A DNA stretch of 54,263 nucleotides, from the NCBI GenBank assembly GCA_034189065.1, contig JAXHVQ010000022.1, forward strand, positions 1 to 54,263, in the 5' to 3' direction. The position numbers and the translations under genes were made by a program. This DNA is from FACHB-1406 sp034189065. Lineage in GTDB: Bacteria > Cyanobacteriota > Cyanobacteriia > Cyanobacteriales > Spirulinaceae. Below, one piece after another: positions 24,318-34,022 of this stretch. The notes beneath the pieces are model-generated. The model had not been told where the DNA came from. It saw only the letters and a list, made by a program, of their open reading frames with translations, and searched no databases. How positions within the stretch are numbered: the stretch's first letter is position 1; every line of letters begins with the position of its first letter.

Positions 24318-26267
24318 CTAGCTAACGCGAATATCGGAAAAGTTTAACTCTGCTCGATTAAACAGAGTTGCTATTTGAAATTGAGCATTTCCTCCAACAC
24401 CATCCCCATCAAAGAAAAGTGCGCCCGTATTTTGATTATAAATAAAGCGGTCGTTTGCATCAGAAGCGGTAGCTCCTAGCGCCATTTGCTCTTGTTCGAT
24501 TGTTCCTCTAGTCAATTTGGAGTCAAAAGCACTAGCTTTAATAACAAAGGTATCTTCTAAGGTCGAAAAATCCATAATCAAATCAATTTCGCGACTCAAT
24601 ACATTAAAAACAAATCTATCTTTGCCTTCTCCTCCAGTTAAAATATTAGTCCCTTTTCCTCCAACCAAGATATCATTCCCAGAACCGCCTGTGAGAATAT
24701 CATTTCCCCAACTTCCTCTCAGGATATCATTGCCCCCTCCCCCATCGAGATCGTCGTTACCGGTACTGCCATTGAGAGTATCCCTACCATTATGACCTTT
24801 CAAAGTATCATTGTTGCGAGTTCCCTGTAAGAGATCGTCGCCATCTAAGCCTTCTCCTTCCACAATAGGAAGTACGCGGTTAGCAAGTACATTTCGATGG
24901 CGTTGTACGATGCCGCTAGACCATTTAACTTCTAACTCTTCCACGCTCGAATGTTCGGCAAGTCCAAAATGAATTCGCTGATGATTTTGAGAGAAACGTT
25001 GAACGCCTCCTGCCTGTTCGCGCAGTTGCGTCACACCTCCTGCTGTTGCAAAGATGCGCGCGCCAATTCCGTCTCGATTGGAAACAACGCCTTCCAAATC
25101 AATCTCTAACCAGTGGTTTTCATTTCCTTGATTGAGGAATAGTTGGTCGGGGGCAAAATCGTGAACTAAAAAAAGATCGAGAAAGCCATCTAAATTGTAA
25201 TCAGCCGTAATAACTGAGTCGCCGCGCCCTTTAAGGGTACCTGCTGCTCCAGCCGCATCTGGAATTGCCTCGAAGGTGCCATCCCCTTGGTTTTCTAGAA
25301 AAATATTGGCTTGATTTTGATTGGTAGTCCCGTCAATATAAATATCTACATCCATATCATTATCGAAATCTCCAGAAACAACACTTCTTCCAGGATGGGG
25401 AATAGCGTTAATCCCTGCTTCAGTTCCGCGTTCGATAAATCCCTGACTCGTATTTATATATAAAAGATCGTCAAAAAAACCGTTATTAGCATCTTTGCGG
25501 TTTCGGGTAACATAAAAATCGGGTAGCAAGTCGCCGTTGAAGTCTGCAATGGTTATGGCATTATCTGAAACGGGTTTGACAACATTGGTCGTGATATCTG
25601 AAAACGGAGCTGATGTGATGTCAAAAACAGTGACTCGCGAAGGCGAATTCAACGTTGTTCCGACACTAATTAAATCTAAACGGTCGTCTCCAGAAAAGTC
25701 AGAAAGAAGAGCAAAGCGAAGGTCAGAGGCTATAAAATCAGTCGCTAAACTGGCATCCTCAAAACCCGCACTCGTTTGACGAAAAATCTTTGGCGGCGCA
25801 TCTTCGCGTTCGACAGCCGTCACGACGAGATCGAGTTTTCCATCGTTGTCGAAGTCTACCCACAAAGGAGTGCGCCCTCGTCCTAAAGGATAGTCAATTC
25901 CTAACTCTTTTGCTCGGTCGTCTAACTTACCCCCCTCGTTAATATAGAGCTTATTGGGGTCGCTTCCCCGCCCTTCTTGAGCGCCGACGAGTTGAATTAA
26001 ATCTTGATCTCCATCGTTATCAAAATCCGCCCAAGCTGCTCCATGAGTATCTCCTTGGCGAGCTTGGAGAAAAACATCAGCAGCAATATCCGTAAACGTT
26101 CCATCGCCACCATTTAAATAGAGAGAAGCTGGATTAAAATGGTTGCCGACATATAAGTCTGGCAATAAATCGCCGTTAAAATCTCCCCAAGCAGCGCCAA
26201 AGCTCAATCCCGGCACAAAGTCAATGCCGGCTAGATCGGTAACGTCTGTAAATCGGATAGATGCCAT
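24318..26267 (-). CDS. FG-GAP/VCBS beta-propeller with UnbV domain and RTX calcium repeats
   Basis: A 649-residue protein. Residues 1-385 hold about seven FG-GAP/VCBS units, each with a calcium loop such as DFNGDLLPDLY, DFDNDGDQDLI or DYNLDGFLDLF. Residues ~390-470 match the ASPIC/UnbV domain (NHWLEIDLEG, GIGARI, FGLAEHSSVEELEVKW). Residues ~475-560 are nonapeptide RTX repeats (GGSGNDILVGGKGTN). A C-terminal ~90-residue RTX-type secretion region follows. No N-terminal signal is seen, which fits type I secretion. The protein is probably an exported calcium-binding surface protein. Its place among three sulfotransferases is striking. Confidence 0.88.
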   Translation of the reverse strand: MASIRFTDVTDLAGIDFVPGLSFGAAWGDFNGDLLPDLYVGNHFNPASLYLNGGDGTFTDIAADVFLQARQGDTHGAAWADFDNDGDQDLIQLVGAQEGRGSDPNKLYINEGGKLDDRAKELGIDYPLGRGRTPLWVDFDNDGKLDLVVTAVEREDAPPKIFRQTSAGFEDASLATDFIASDLRFALLSDFSGDDRLDLISVGTTLNSPSRVTVFDITSAPFSDITTNVVKPVSDNAITIADFNGDLLPDFYVTRNRKDANNGFFDDLLYINTSQGFIERGTEAGINAIPHPGRSVVSGDFDNDMDVDIYIDGTTNQNQANIFLENQGDGTFEAIPDAAGAAGTLKGRGDSVITADYNLDGFLDLFLVHDFAPDQLFLNQGNENHWLEIDLEGVVSNRDGIGARIFATAGGVTQLREQAGGVQRFSQNHQRIHFGLAEHSSVEELEVKWSSGIVQRHRNVLANRVLPIVEGEGLDGDDLLQGTRNNDTLKGHNGRDTLNGSTGNDDLDGGGGNDILRGSWGNDILTGGSGNDILVGGKGTNILTGGEGKDRFVFNVLSREIDLIMDFSTLEDTFVIKASAFDSKLTRGTIEQEQMALGATASDANDRFIYNQNTGALFFDGDGVGGNAQFQIATLFNRAELNFSDIRVS

Positions 26268-26283
26268 GTTTCTTTTTAAAATC

Positions 26284-27255
26284 CTACAGCGTTATCTTAT
26301 CATCTAGAGCAAAGCTTTCTTTTGGGTAAATATTGAGGGCGACATCTTTAACAATTTCAAAAATAATTATCCTTTCCTCTAAGGATAGGGAATTACGCCG
26401 CGTTTCAAAGATTTCCGCACTATTCCTTTTAAAGTCTTGAACGACTCCTGCTTTAGCTTCAGTGGAATTACTACTTTGAGTTTGTTTAATAATCTTGCGT
26501 TCGATTGACGATGACCACGGTAGGTCAAGATTTTGGTAAAGTTGGCGAAAAGTAGCAACTGGACTTTGGCTAATTTGTTCGTGGGTGATGACTTGCCAAT
26601 GGGGATATTGACTCGCTTGAGTTAACAATACTTTGTAAGCAATGCGCCAGAAGGCGGCAGCAGCTTGTACGGGGTCGGCCCAGGTGCGATAGAGAAAGTC
26701 GGGTTCGTTGGCGAAATAGTCTTGTGTTAAGCGATCGCGATCGCTAATTTTATCGGGACTGGGAGAAAACTTCACCCGTTTAATACTAGCAACGAATGAG
26801 GCTGGATGTTTGATAATAATAACGGGTTTGACTTGAAAACGAAAATAAAGGTACTCGGTTAAAAAAAGCGCGATCGGGTCTTTAAGGATTGCTGCCGTAT
26901 GAAAGGGATTAAGTTTGGCTAAGCAGAGGTAAAAAGGTCCCCGACTGCCGATTAATTTTTTCATGGCTTGTCTGTGCCACGGGTCTTTTTGAGGAATATT
27001 ACTTCTTAACGTTAAATCGTAGTTAAAAATCCGCGCGATCGCGCGATCGCACTGCATTTCTTCAAAATCAAAATCGGAACCAAAATAGCGATACCACTTA
27101 GTAATTTCGGGCAAGCCACATTGAGGATTCAAAGGTTCGTGGATATAATCAACTTGCAGCGGCAGGCTAAGAATTTTTCCTACAAATGTCGTGCCGCTAC
27201 GAGGCACTCCTGTAACAAAAATCCAGTTTTTAATCTTGTCAACAGCAATTTTCAT
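26284..27255 (-). CDS. Sulfotransferase (3 of 3)
   Basis: A 323-residue protein with WIFVTGVPRSGTTFVGKIL near the N-terminus (PAPS 5' loop) and IIIKHPASFVASIKR (3'-phosphate motif). The sequence between them is longer than in the other two, so it is not a recent duplicate. Its ATG overlaps the stop of the upstream polymerase-like gene by 4 bases (ATGA), so the two are translationally coupled. It probably modifies the product of that polymerase. Confidence 0.88.
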   Translation of the reverse strand: MKIAVDKIKNWIFVTGVPRSGTTFVGKILSLPLQVDYIHEPLNPQCGLPEITKWYRYFGSDFDFEEMQCDRAIARIFNYDLTLRSNIPQKDPWHRQAMKKLIGSRGPFYLCLAKLNPFHTAAILKDPIALFLTEYLYFRFQVKPVIIIKHPASFVASIKRVKFSPSPDKISDRDRLTQDYFANEPDFLYRTWADPVQAAAAFWRIAYKVLLTQASQYPHWQVITHEQISQSPVATFRQLYQNLDLPWSSSIERKIIKQTQSSNSTEAKAGVVQDFKRNSAEIFETRRNSLSLEERIIIFEIVKDVALNIYPKESFALDDKITL

Positions 27256-28667
27256 GAATTATACCCAGAATTATTTAAAACCTTAACTTGATTTTGATAA
27301 TATTTGTGGCTCGCTAGCGCTAGACCGAGAAATCCCCACAAAACGGTACCTTGGACTTCCACATGAGGTCTGCCTAAAGGAATTTGAATAAACGTTGCAA
27401 AAGCAATAGCGCGAGCAGCACTAGGGAATGGGTCTGCGGATTTTAGAGGCATTTGCACAACCCTAGATAGAAGTCCCAGCAAGCCACTTAAATAGAACAA
27501 ACTCCCGAGCCAACCTAAATCCAATAACATCGACAGTATGCCGCTGTCGAAAGAAGGACCGCCGATTCCCGACCCCAAAAAGCTAGTCAACGCTTCGTCT
27601 ATAGTATTATTAAACGTTTCTTGTCTGGCATTAGCGCTATTGTCTTCTTCTAAATTAGAAAGAGTACCAAAGCGAGAGCCAATTGAAGTTGCAAAGGGTT
27701 CTATTGTCGTCAGCGGAATCACTAACAAAATTGTTAAACTCAATGCAATAATGACCCGCATTTGCGTCTTTGCTTTAAGAGAACTGGTCAGAATAAGCAA
27801 GCCTAAAAGCCAACTCATCCAAGTCGTTCGTTTGCGAGTCAGTAAAAAAGCCAAATAGCCAAAAGCAGTAGTCGGAGGACCCAACGAACCTTTATTTGGG
27901 TTAATCATCAGCAGCAGCAAACCCGCCATCATAACCGTACCAAAGGGTCTATTTGATGCCATCGTACTCCAGACGTTAAGCTGTAAAGGTTCGGGCTTTC
28001 CTCCGCTCGAAAATCCCGTTTTAATCAGCCAAAATCGATCCCATTCAGGAGCGACTAAAAATTGAATAGTTCCATAAACTCCCATCACTAAAACGCCCCA
28101 GAGAAACACGCGCTGGATATTTTTACGATAACTCGGATAATCGCGCCAATGGGCAAAGATGTGGAACCCTAAAAGAACGGGAACCAACCAGTCCAAAAAA
28201 GCGATGCAAACGGGAATTGGTTTTCGATAAATCAGTCCCACACACAATCCATAAAATAAACTCGAAAAAGACAGAATAAAAGGTAAGCCCCCTTGACGGC
28301 GAACTTTGGGCAAATTTTGCCAAAGCGTAATCAAAGCCACAAAAGTGACAAAGTAGGGAGCGAGCAAGATGGGACTGGGATCGGTAAATCCACTTTTCCA
28401 ATCCGCTAAACGTCGGACAAAGGGAGTTAAAAACCACATCCACCAAACGAATCCGTGGTAAAGAATAGGAGCGCGAAAATATAATAATACGGCAACAGCA
28501 AAGGCCCCAACTGGAAAGGTGAGGTTGAGAATTATTCCCGCACCTGCGAGAATAAATAAAGCTGATAAAAGACTAAAGACCAAAATTGCCGTCCAAGGGA
28601 GAGCGGGTTGCAAACCGAGTACAAAGCCTTTTGAGGGAGGCAGGGTGGGACTTTTTTGGGATCTCAC
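27252..28667 (-). CDS. Wzy/O-antigen ligase-type polytopic membrane protein
   Basis: The protein has about ten hydrophobic spans and a larger loop between spans near residues 205-235, the layout of Wzy polymerases and WaaL ligases. I prefer the GTG at 28667 (VRSQKSPTLPPSK, 471 residues). It lies 2 bases after the upstream stop with GAGGT before it, while the ATG at 28733 would overlap the previous gene by 64 bases. Such proteins join repeat units or ligate glycans at the periplasmic face of the inner membrane. The ligase and polymerase functions cannot be told apart by eye. Confidence 0.8.
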   Translation of the reverse strand: MRSQKSPTLPPSKGFVLGLQPALPWTAILVFSLLSALFILAGAGIILNLTFPVGAFAVAVLLYFRAPILYHGFVWWMWFLTPFVRRLADWKSGFTDPSPILLAPYFVTFVALITLWQNLPKVRRQGGLPFILSFSSLFYGLCVGLIYRKPIPVCIAFLDWLVPVLLGFHIFAHWRDYPSYRKNIQRVFLWGVLVMGVYGTIQFLVAPEWDRFWLIKTGFSSGGKPEPLQLNVWSTMASNRPFGTVMMAGLLLLMINPNKGSLGPPTTAFGYLAFLLTRKRTTWMSWLLGLLILTSSLKAKTQMRVIIALSLTILLVIPLTTIEPFATSIGSRFGTLSNLEEDNSANARQETFNNTIDEALTSFLGSGIGGPSFDSGILSMLLDLGWLGSLFYLSGLLGLLSRVVQMPLKSADPFPSAARAIAFATFIQIPLGRPHVEVQGTVLWGFLGLALASHKYYQNQVKVLNNSGYNS

Positions 28668-28669
28668 AG

Positions 28670-29635
28670 TTACCTCGGGCGCGCGATCGCTTCTGGCAAT
28701 GCTTCTGGCATAGATTGTCGCCAAGTCTGCCAACCCTGCCAGCGGCCCTTAATCGAAGCCAACCATTTTTGATAAGCAAGTTCTCCTTGAGTCGGTAAAA
28801 ATCGAAGGAATTGCAGACAACCGAATGCTCCTTTTGTTCCAATCAAAACAGCCCATAGTAGAAAGATGGCTCGTCGGATAGGCGATAGGTTTTCGAGCAG
28901 AGCTAGCGTATGATTATGGACGATGTTCGTAGTCGCTAATGGATTAAATATTTGCCTTTGCTCTTCATCAAAACGCTGCCCTTGATAATGATCGACAGCA
29001 ATTTTGGGATCGTAAATTAACGTCCAACCTGCTTTTTTCAGGGCAAGACAGAATCCGATTTCGGAATGGATTTGGGCATTTGTGCCTTGCAGTCGCCGAT
29101 CGAAGCACAGATGCGCGATCGCCCTTCGTCGAAAGCTCATATTAACCCCTTTAAGAATATCAACTTCGCGAGCATCGCCCACGCCCAAATTATGATTGCC
29201 AATCGTGCGCCCAAACCACTGGACTCTACCGACAACTGGGCGCGCCCCATCTATTAATTGTTCGTTTCTGTATACGTAGTCCCTTCCTCCAACTCCCCCG
29301 ACGCAACTATCCGAAACATAATAAGACTCAATCCGAGCAAGCCAGTCGGAGCGTGCCACGGCATCATCATCAGTAAATACAACAATATCTCCTGTTGCTG
29401 CATCGAGACCCGTATTTAATGCTGCGATGAGCCCGGGTTCTGTGACAGCGAGCGCGCATAACGCTAGGGGAAAGGAATTGAAGGTTTTTAACAGTTGCCA
29501 AGTTTCCGTATCGGTATCGCGGACGATGACTAAAAGTTCATCAGCTTGCCGAGTTTGCTTTTTGAGAGCCTCTAAACAACGGGTCAGGTCTTTCGGACGA
29601 CGATAGGTCGGAATCACGACAGTAATGGTCATCAT
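28670..29635 (-). CDS. GT2-family glycosyltransferase
   Basis: A 321-residue GT-A enzyme. The start reads TITVVIPTYRRPKDLTRCLEAL, the metal-binding motif is VVFTDDDAVAR, and a later GGVGGRDYVY and FDRRLQGTNAQIHSEIGF give the acceptor-side pattern. A hydrophobic segment near residue 265 may attach it to the membrane. It probably adds one sugar of the lipid-linked repeat unit. It is immediately followed by the Wzy-like gene. Confidence 0.9.
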   Translation of the reverse strand: MMTITVVIPTYRRPKDLTRCLEALKKQTRQADELLVIVRDTDTETWQLLKTFNSFPLALCALAVTEPGLIAALNTGLDAATGDIVVFTDDDAVARSDWLARIESYYVSDSCVGGVGGRDYVYRNEQLIDGARPVVGRVQWFGRTIGNHNLGVGDAREVDILKGVNMSFRRRAIAHLCFDRRLQGTNAQIHSEIGFCLALKKAGWTLIYDPKIAVDHYQGQRFDEEQRQIFNPLATTNIVHNHTLALLENLSPIRRAIFLLWAVLIGTKGAFGCLQFLRFLPTQGELAYQKWLASIKGRWQGWQTWRQSMPEALPEAIARPR

Positions 29636-29708
29636 AGCTTGCTATTGGGTGCAGTATAAAAAACACGAATTCAGTCAAACTTTGCTGTGGGACGCATAGG
29701 CAAAATTA

Positions 29709-30569
29709 TTACCATAACTCCCGGAAGCGAGAACGTTGAATGATTTTAGGCCATGCGTCCAGCGCTCCGTTTCTAGCAAGATGAAAAGTCATATGAGGAA
29801 AGTAAATTGCGATAAAGGCAGCAAGTTGAAGGGGATTTGGAAATAACTCTTTATAGCGCTTGACTCCAATATATAAACGAGCTGCAATTTGGTGAATATC
29901 GTAGTCGGTCAGCTCCCCGTTTTCTTTGACCGCTAACGTTCCTCCTTCCGGCCGAGTGTTAAGCGCCCTCAATTCAGTACAAAAAATAATTTGATAACCT
30001 CGTCTCAACGCTCGCAGACAAAGGATCGCATCCCCTTGACCAAAAAAGATTGGCTCTTCCCACTGTTCTTCGTTAAAGAAAGACCGGGGAAATACGGCTG
30101 CGTGAATATTGACGCACTTCGGTGTTCCTTTTGTGGGGCGATAGTATCCTCGAAAACCCAGTTTCGTGGGAAAGTCTTTATTCTGTCCCAATCTTGTGTA
30201 ACTTACTCCCGTCAAAAAAGTGCGCTTCTGTTCTTGAGGAGACATTTTAGAATATCTCACTAAGGCGATATGAATGAAGTCTGGATCGATCCAAATATCA
30301 TCATCTACGAAGGCAACTAAATCAGTATCGAAAACAGCATTGACCGCACAGTTGCGGTTCGCGTTAACTCCTCGCTGAGGACCCAAAATATAAGTTGTAT
30401 CGGGGTATTTTTCAACAATTCGTCTATTTTCGTTTTGCACTTCTTCCTCAGACGAGTCATCAGAAACAAGAGCAGAATAGGGCTTTATGTCTGACCGCCA
30501 GATAGCACTCAGACAACTGTCGAGTCTTTCGGGAGCGTTTCGAGTGGTGATACAAGTTGTGAATCGCAT
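29709..30569 (-). CDS. GT2-family glycosyltransferase
   Basis: A 286-residue enzyme starting RFTTCITTRNAPERLDSCLSAI. The acceptor/metal motif is VAFVDDDIWIDPDF, and later GQGDAILCLRALRRGY resembles the [E/D]D-like end of the catalytic domain. No membrane span is evident. It lies inside the HIP1-free core of the locus. The exact sugar is unknown. Confidence 0.85.
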   Translation of the reverse strand: MRFTTCITTRNAPERLDSCLSAIWRSDIKPYSALVSDDSSEEEVQNENRRIVEKYPDTTYILGPQRGVNANRNCAVNAVFDTDLVAFVDDDIWIDPDFIHIALVRYSKMSPQEQKRTFLTGVSYTRLGQNKDFPTKLGFRGYYRPTKGTPKCVNIHAAVFPRSFFNEEQWEEPIFFGQGDAILCLRALRRGYQIIFCTELRALNTRPEGGTLAVKENGELTDYDIHQIAARLYIGVKRYKELFPNPLQLAAFIAIYFPHMTFHLARNGALDAWPKIIQRSRFRELW

Positions 30570-30602
30570 TTTTCCTCTTAATCGGTTAATAAACCAGTTA
30601 CT

Positions 30603-31751
30603 TTAAGAATTTGCACACTGTTCGATCAAACGAACGTAATCTGGCAGAAGTTTATTCCAGCTAAAGCGATCGTAGACGGTCTGATGGTAAAGTTTGCGTT
30701 TAGATAAGATGTTGGCTTCCCCTAAAACCCTAAACAATAGATTAGATAAACTACCTTCTAGTTTAAGGTCAGTAAAATACCCCTCTTTTCCCAAAATAAA
30801 ACGGGTTGTTTCGTAATCGTGAACTAAACAGGGTAAACCGTGAGACATCGCTTCCAAGCAAACTCTAGGAAGTCCCTCTTTCAAAGACGCTAAAATAAAG
30901 ATGTCAGCAACTTTATAGTATTTTTCCATATTTTCTTTTTTTACATTGATTGTTTTAAAGTTTTTCGATCCCAATAAGTCATTGCCGAGTTTAAAAATTT
31001 CTGGCGTTTCTTCTTGGGTTTGACCGATTAACAAAAGATAAGGGCGGGGCTCGGGTAAAGCGAAAAGTTCGCGAATAATATAATCCATCCGCTTGTGAGA
31101 TTTATTGAGCGCGCCTACAGAAATCACCAATGAGCATTCCTCTGGCAATCCTAAATTTCGTCTTAAAACTTTTTTGTCAGGGAGGCTAAGTAACTGAAGC
31201 GTCCTAGACATATTAATTGCATTGGGAATTAAACTCTGTTTTTCGTCAGGAATACCTACATCTAAAGCTTCTTTGTAATGAATCGGAGCAAGTTGCTGTA
31301 TGCGGTCGAAGCGAAATTTTAGCGTTTTGAGAGCTTCCCCACCAGTCGGTCCTCCATTTCGGAATAGCAGTTTATAGGATTGCTTTGTTCGACGTTGCCA
31401 GTGCCATAGCAAATTTCCTAGAGCGTAATGACTAAAGTAAATCACATCTGGCTTTTTTAGATAAATATAGGGTAGTAAACTCAAGAAAAATGAGCCGTGT
31501 TCTACAAGCTGAGGATTGAGCTTTTTGTTGATTAAATTCAAGCTATTTGCCATGAAGACTGCCACCGAACTATCTCGATGCAAAGTTCCTAGAGTAATAT
31601 CTTTTGAAGTCGAGTTACCGCAACCTTTAAAAAGAGTCACATCCAGGGAATTGACTTTTAATAAAGCCTCAAAACATTCTCGAGTGAAGGATTCTATCCC
31701 TCGGTTAATTTTTCCCAGTGTTGGGCATAACAAAAAGACTTTAATCATCAT
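30603..31751 (-). CDS. GT4-family glycosyltransferase
   Basis: A 382-residue GT-B enzyme. The C-terminal half has LVISVGALNKSHKRMDYII, the domain-opening strand of GT4, and the donor site ADIFILASLKEGLPRVCLEAMSHGLP with the E-x7-E-like pair. The N-terminal half begins IKVFLLCPTLGKINRG. Its ATG overlaps the upstream GT2 stop by 4 bases. Confidence 0.9.
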   Translation of the reverse strand: MMIKVFLLCPTLGKINRGIESFTRECFEALLKVNSLDVTLFKGCGNSTSKDITLGTLHRDSSVAVFMANSLNLINKKLNPQLVEHGSFFLSLLPYIYLKKPDVIYFSHYALGNLLWHWQRRTKQSYKLLFRNGGPTGGEALKTLKFRFDRIQQLAPIHYKEALDVGIPDEKQSLIPNAINMSRTLQLLSLPDKKVLRRNLGLPEECSLVISVGALNKSHKRMDYIIRELFALPEPRPYLLLIGQTQEETPEIFKLGNDLLGSKNFKTINVKKENMEKYYKVADIFILASLKEGLPRVCLEAMSHGLPCLVHDYETTRFILGKEGYFTDLKLEGSLSNLLFRVLGEANILSKRKLYHQTVYDRFSWNKLLPDYVRLIEQCANS

Positions 31752-32764
31752 TTAACTTTAATACCGACTAGGGGATTGCTCCTCAAATTTTGTACTGTTT
31801 TGAGTATTTTAGTAGGTGAATATTTTTTAAAAGAACGTATTACATCTCGCCCCATGTTTAATACAACATACTTAACAGAGGCATATTTTAAAGTTTTGAA
31901 CCAGGAAACTAGCCAGCTATAAAAATGCTTTTCTTTAAAAAATTGTCGAGCTGCCGTAGAATAAATTTCTGCATATAAGCGACGTATTGGAACCGCTTTT
32001 AATTGTCGCTCAACTATTGAGGGGTAAAGTTTTTCTAAATAAGCAATTCGGGATTGCTTTCTCAGTTCGATCTTGCTAGCATCAAGATCGGTCAACTGAC
32101 CTTGACTGTGCTTTCGTAATATAGCTAAAGGTTTCTCTGTAAAAATGGGTGGATACCCAAAAATAATGCAACGAGCATAGAATTCGCGATCGGCTCCTAT
32201 TCTGAATGTTTCGTCAAACAAACCAATTTCTTCAAAAACTTCTCTCAGAAAAACGACTGAAGACGGACTGAAGATGAAATTTGATTTAACTAGAAGTTGA
32301 TGAAGAGGTGATGTGAATCTTACTAGGTCTGGTTTTTGGGGGCAAGTTAACTTCCGATCTTCGTCCACATACCACACAGAAACCGCACTCGCGCAAAAGT
32401 GGCTTTCTCGATCTTCTAAAGTTTCGATTTGAGACTGAAGATATTCTGGTTCCCATAAATCGTCTGAGTCAAGAAAGGCAATATACTTTCCTTTTGCCTC
32501 TAAGATAGCGCGATTTCTAGCGACGTACGCCCCCTGATTTTGTTCGAGGCGAATTAAGCGAACTTCTGGATATTCTTGACAAATTTTCTCTGATGTCCCA
32601 TCTTGAGAGTTGTCATCAATAACAATAATTTCTATCTCTCCCTCAAAAGTTTGAGAGCGTACACTTGTTAATGCCTCTTCAAGCATTACAATCCGATTAT
32701 GAGTGGGTACAATAATTGAAACATCAGTTTTATAATTTTCAAGGTTTTTGGGAACAATTTTCAT
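31748..32764 (-). CDS. GT2-family glycosyltransferase
   Basis: I chose ATG 32764 (MKIVPKNLENYKTDVSI, 338 residues) because a GGAGG site lies 12 bases upstream; the frame extends to 32788. The catalytic domain has VSIIVPTHNRIVMLEEAL, YIAFLDSDDLWEPEYL (DxD) and FDETFRIGADREFYARCI. This is a classic GT-A sugar transferase. It is coupled by a 4-base overlap to the following GT4 gene. Confidence 0.92.
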   Translation of the reverse strand: MKIVPKNLENYKTDVSIIVPTHNRIVMLEEALTSVRSQTFEGEIEIIVIDDNSQDGTSEKICQEYPEVRLIRLEQNQGAYVARNRAILEAKGKYIAFLDSDDLWEPEYLQSQIETLEDRESHFCASAVSVWYVDEDRKLTCPQKPDLVRFTSPLHQLLVKSNFIFSPSSVVFLREVFEEIGLFDETFRIGADREFYARCIIFGYPPIFTEKPLAILRKHSQGQLTDLDASKIELRKQSRIAYLEKLYPSIVERQLKAVPIRRLYAEIYSTAARQFFKEKHFYSWLVSWFKTLKYASVKYVVLNMGRDVIRSFKKYSPTKILKTVQNLRSNPLVGIKVK

Positions 32765-32806
32765 TTGATTGGTTTCCTCCATATCCAAATAAATTTACAG
32801 TTAATT

Positions 32807-33970
32807 TTACTTTTGATTACTTAGAAAAATGTTCAATCTCTCTAATACAAATCGTAAAATTTTATCAGCTCTTTGCTCCCAAGTGTGTTTTTGAACATCT
32901 TGGAATGCCTTCTGCGAAATTGACTGTGAGAGAAAGGAGTCATCTAATATTTTTTGAATTGCCTTTTTAAAAGAAGTCGGATTGTCAACCTCAGCTAAAA
33001 GTGCATTTCTTTCGTTTTGCAAAACTTTCATGACTGGAGGAATTGCAGAAGCGACAATAGGTCTTTTAGCAGTCATATACTCAAAAAGTTTGAGAGGAGA
33101 AGCGTCTTTTTGACTAGGAAGAAGTAAAATATGGGCTGCATAAAGATAAGTCGCTAACTTAGCTTGCGGTACGTGACCCACCAGTTGGATGTTTTTAATT
33201 TTCTCTGAGTCGCAACGTTCTTTTATTTTCTGAATATCCTCGTTCCATCCTCCGACCAACACAAACTGATATTTTGGTAAGAGTTGTGCTAACTTCAATA
33301 TGGTTGATATTCCTTTTTTTTCGTACAAGTGACCGGCATATACGAGAACGGGTTGGTTTTGAGGAAAATTCACTTTTTGACGAGCAGTTTCTTGGTCGAG
33401 GTAGGGAGAAAATATTTTAAGATCGACGGCATTGTTTTCAACTAAAACTTTATCTTCTGGTAAACCTCGATCGATGTATTCTCGGGCGTATTGTTCGGAA
33501 GTCGTTACAATTCCTAACAAATATGGACTTTTAAATACTTCTCTGCACGTGAAGCTGTCGTGAAATTCAGCAACGACGGGCAGCTTTAATTTCAGACTTT
33601 TTTGGAGAATTCCTGGCGTTCTAGTATAAACCAAGGACGGTTTTGTAAGCAGTGCGTAGATAATGGCTAACTTTGAGAATCTGGCTTTAGGATGATGTTG
33701 TGCTAATGGATATTTTAAATGAAGATGGGTGGGGAGATAGGTAATTTTAAAATCTCGGTTTAAGCCATACCACTCTTTAAAGTCTACACTTCGACCAAAG
33801 ATCGATGAATACAAATCGCCGGAAGTGACTAATTCAAATTTTTCCAGCTTTTCCGAAAAAGCTTGCGACATTTTAGAGATTTGCATGGAATGAGCCCATT
33901 GGGACGGCAAATTCCCCGGAGATAGATATAGAATTTTAAGCTCGGAAAGTGATTTTTTTGGGATTTGCAT
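32807..33970 (-). CDS. GT4-family glycosyltransferase
   Basis: A 387-residue GT-B protein. It begins IPKKSLSELKILYLSPGNLP. The C-terminal Rossmann domain has QPVLVYAGHLYEKKGISTIL, then LVGHVPQAKLATYLYAAHILLLPS and KLFEYMTAKRPIVAS. The last motif is the GT4 donor site with KxxEYM in place of the usual ExxACG pattern. It is probably one of the repeat-unit assembly enzymes. Confidence 0.9.
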   Translation of the reverse strand: MQIPKKSLSELKILYLSPGNLPSQWAHSMQISKMSQAFSEKLEKFELVTSGDLYSSIFGRSVDFKEWYGLNRDFKITYLPTHLHLKYPLAQHHPKARFSKLAIIYALLTKPSLVYTRTPGILQKSLKLKLPVVAEFHDSFTCREVFKSPYLLGIVTTSEQYAREYIDRGLPEDKVLVENNAVDLKIFSPYLDQETARQKVNFPQNQPVLVYAGHLYEKKGISTILKLAQLLPKYQFVLVGGWNEDIQKIKERCDSEKIKNIQLVGHVPQAKLATYLYAAHILLLPSQKDASPLKLFEYMTAKRPIVASAIPPVMKVLQNERNALLAEVDNPTSFKKAIQKILDDSFLSQSISQKAFQDVQKHTWEQRADKILRFVLERLNIFLSNQK

Positions 33971-34022
33971 CTGCGCTTTTTAAATAAAGATTCAAGTAAA
34001 TTAATTCTCGCGATCTTCAGTT

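Noticed and set aside
24318..26267. RTX protein as a cytolytic toxin
   Set aside because: Only RTX repeats, FG-GAP units and UnbV are seen; no hemolysin, protease or lipase domain and no acyltransferase neighbour.
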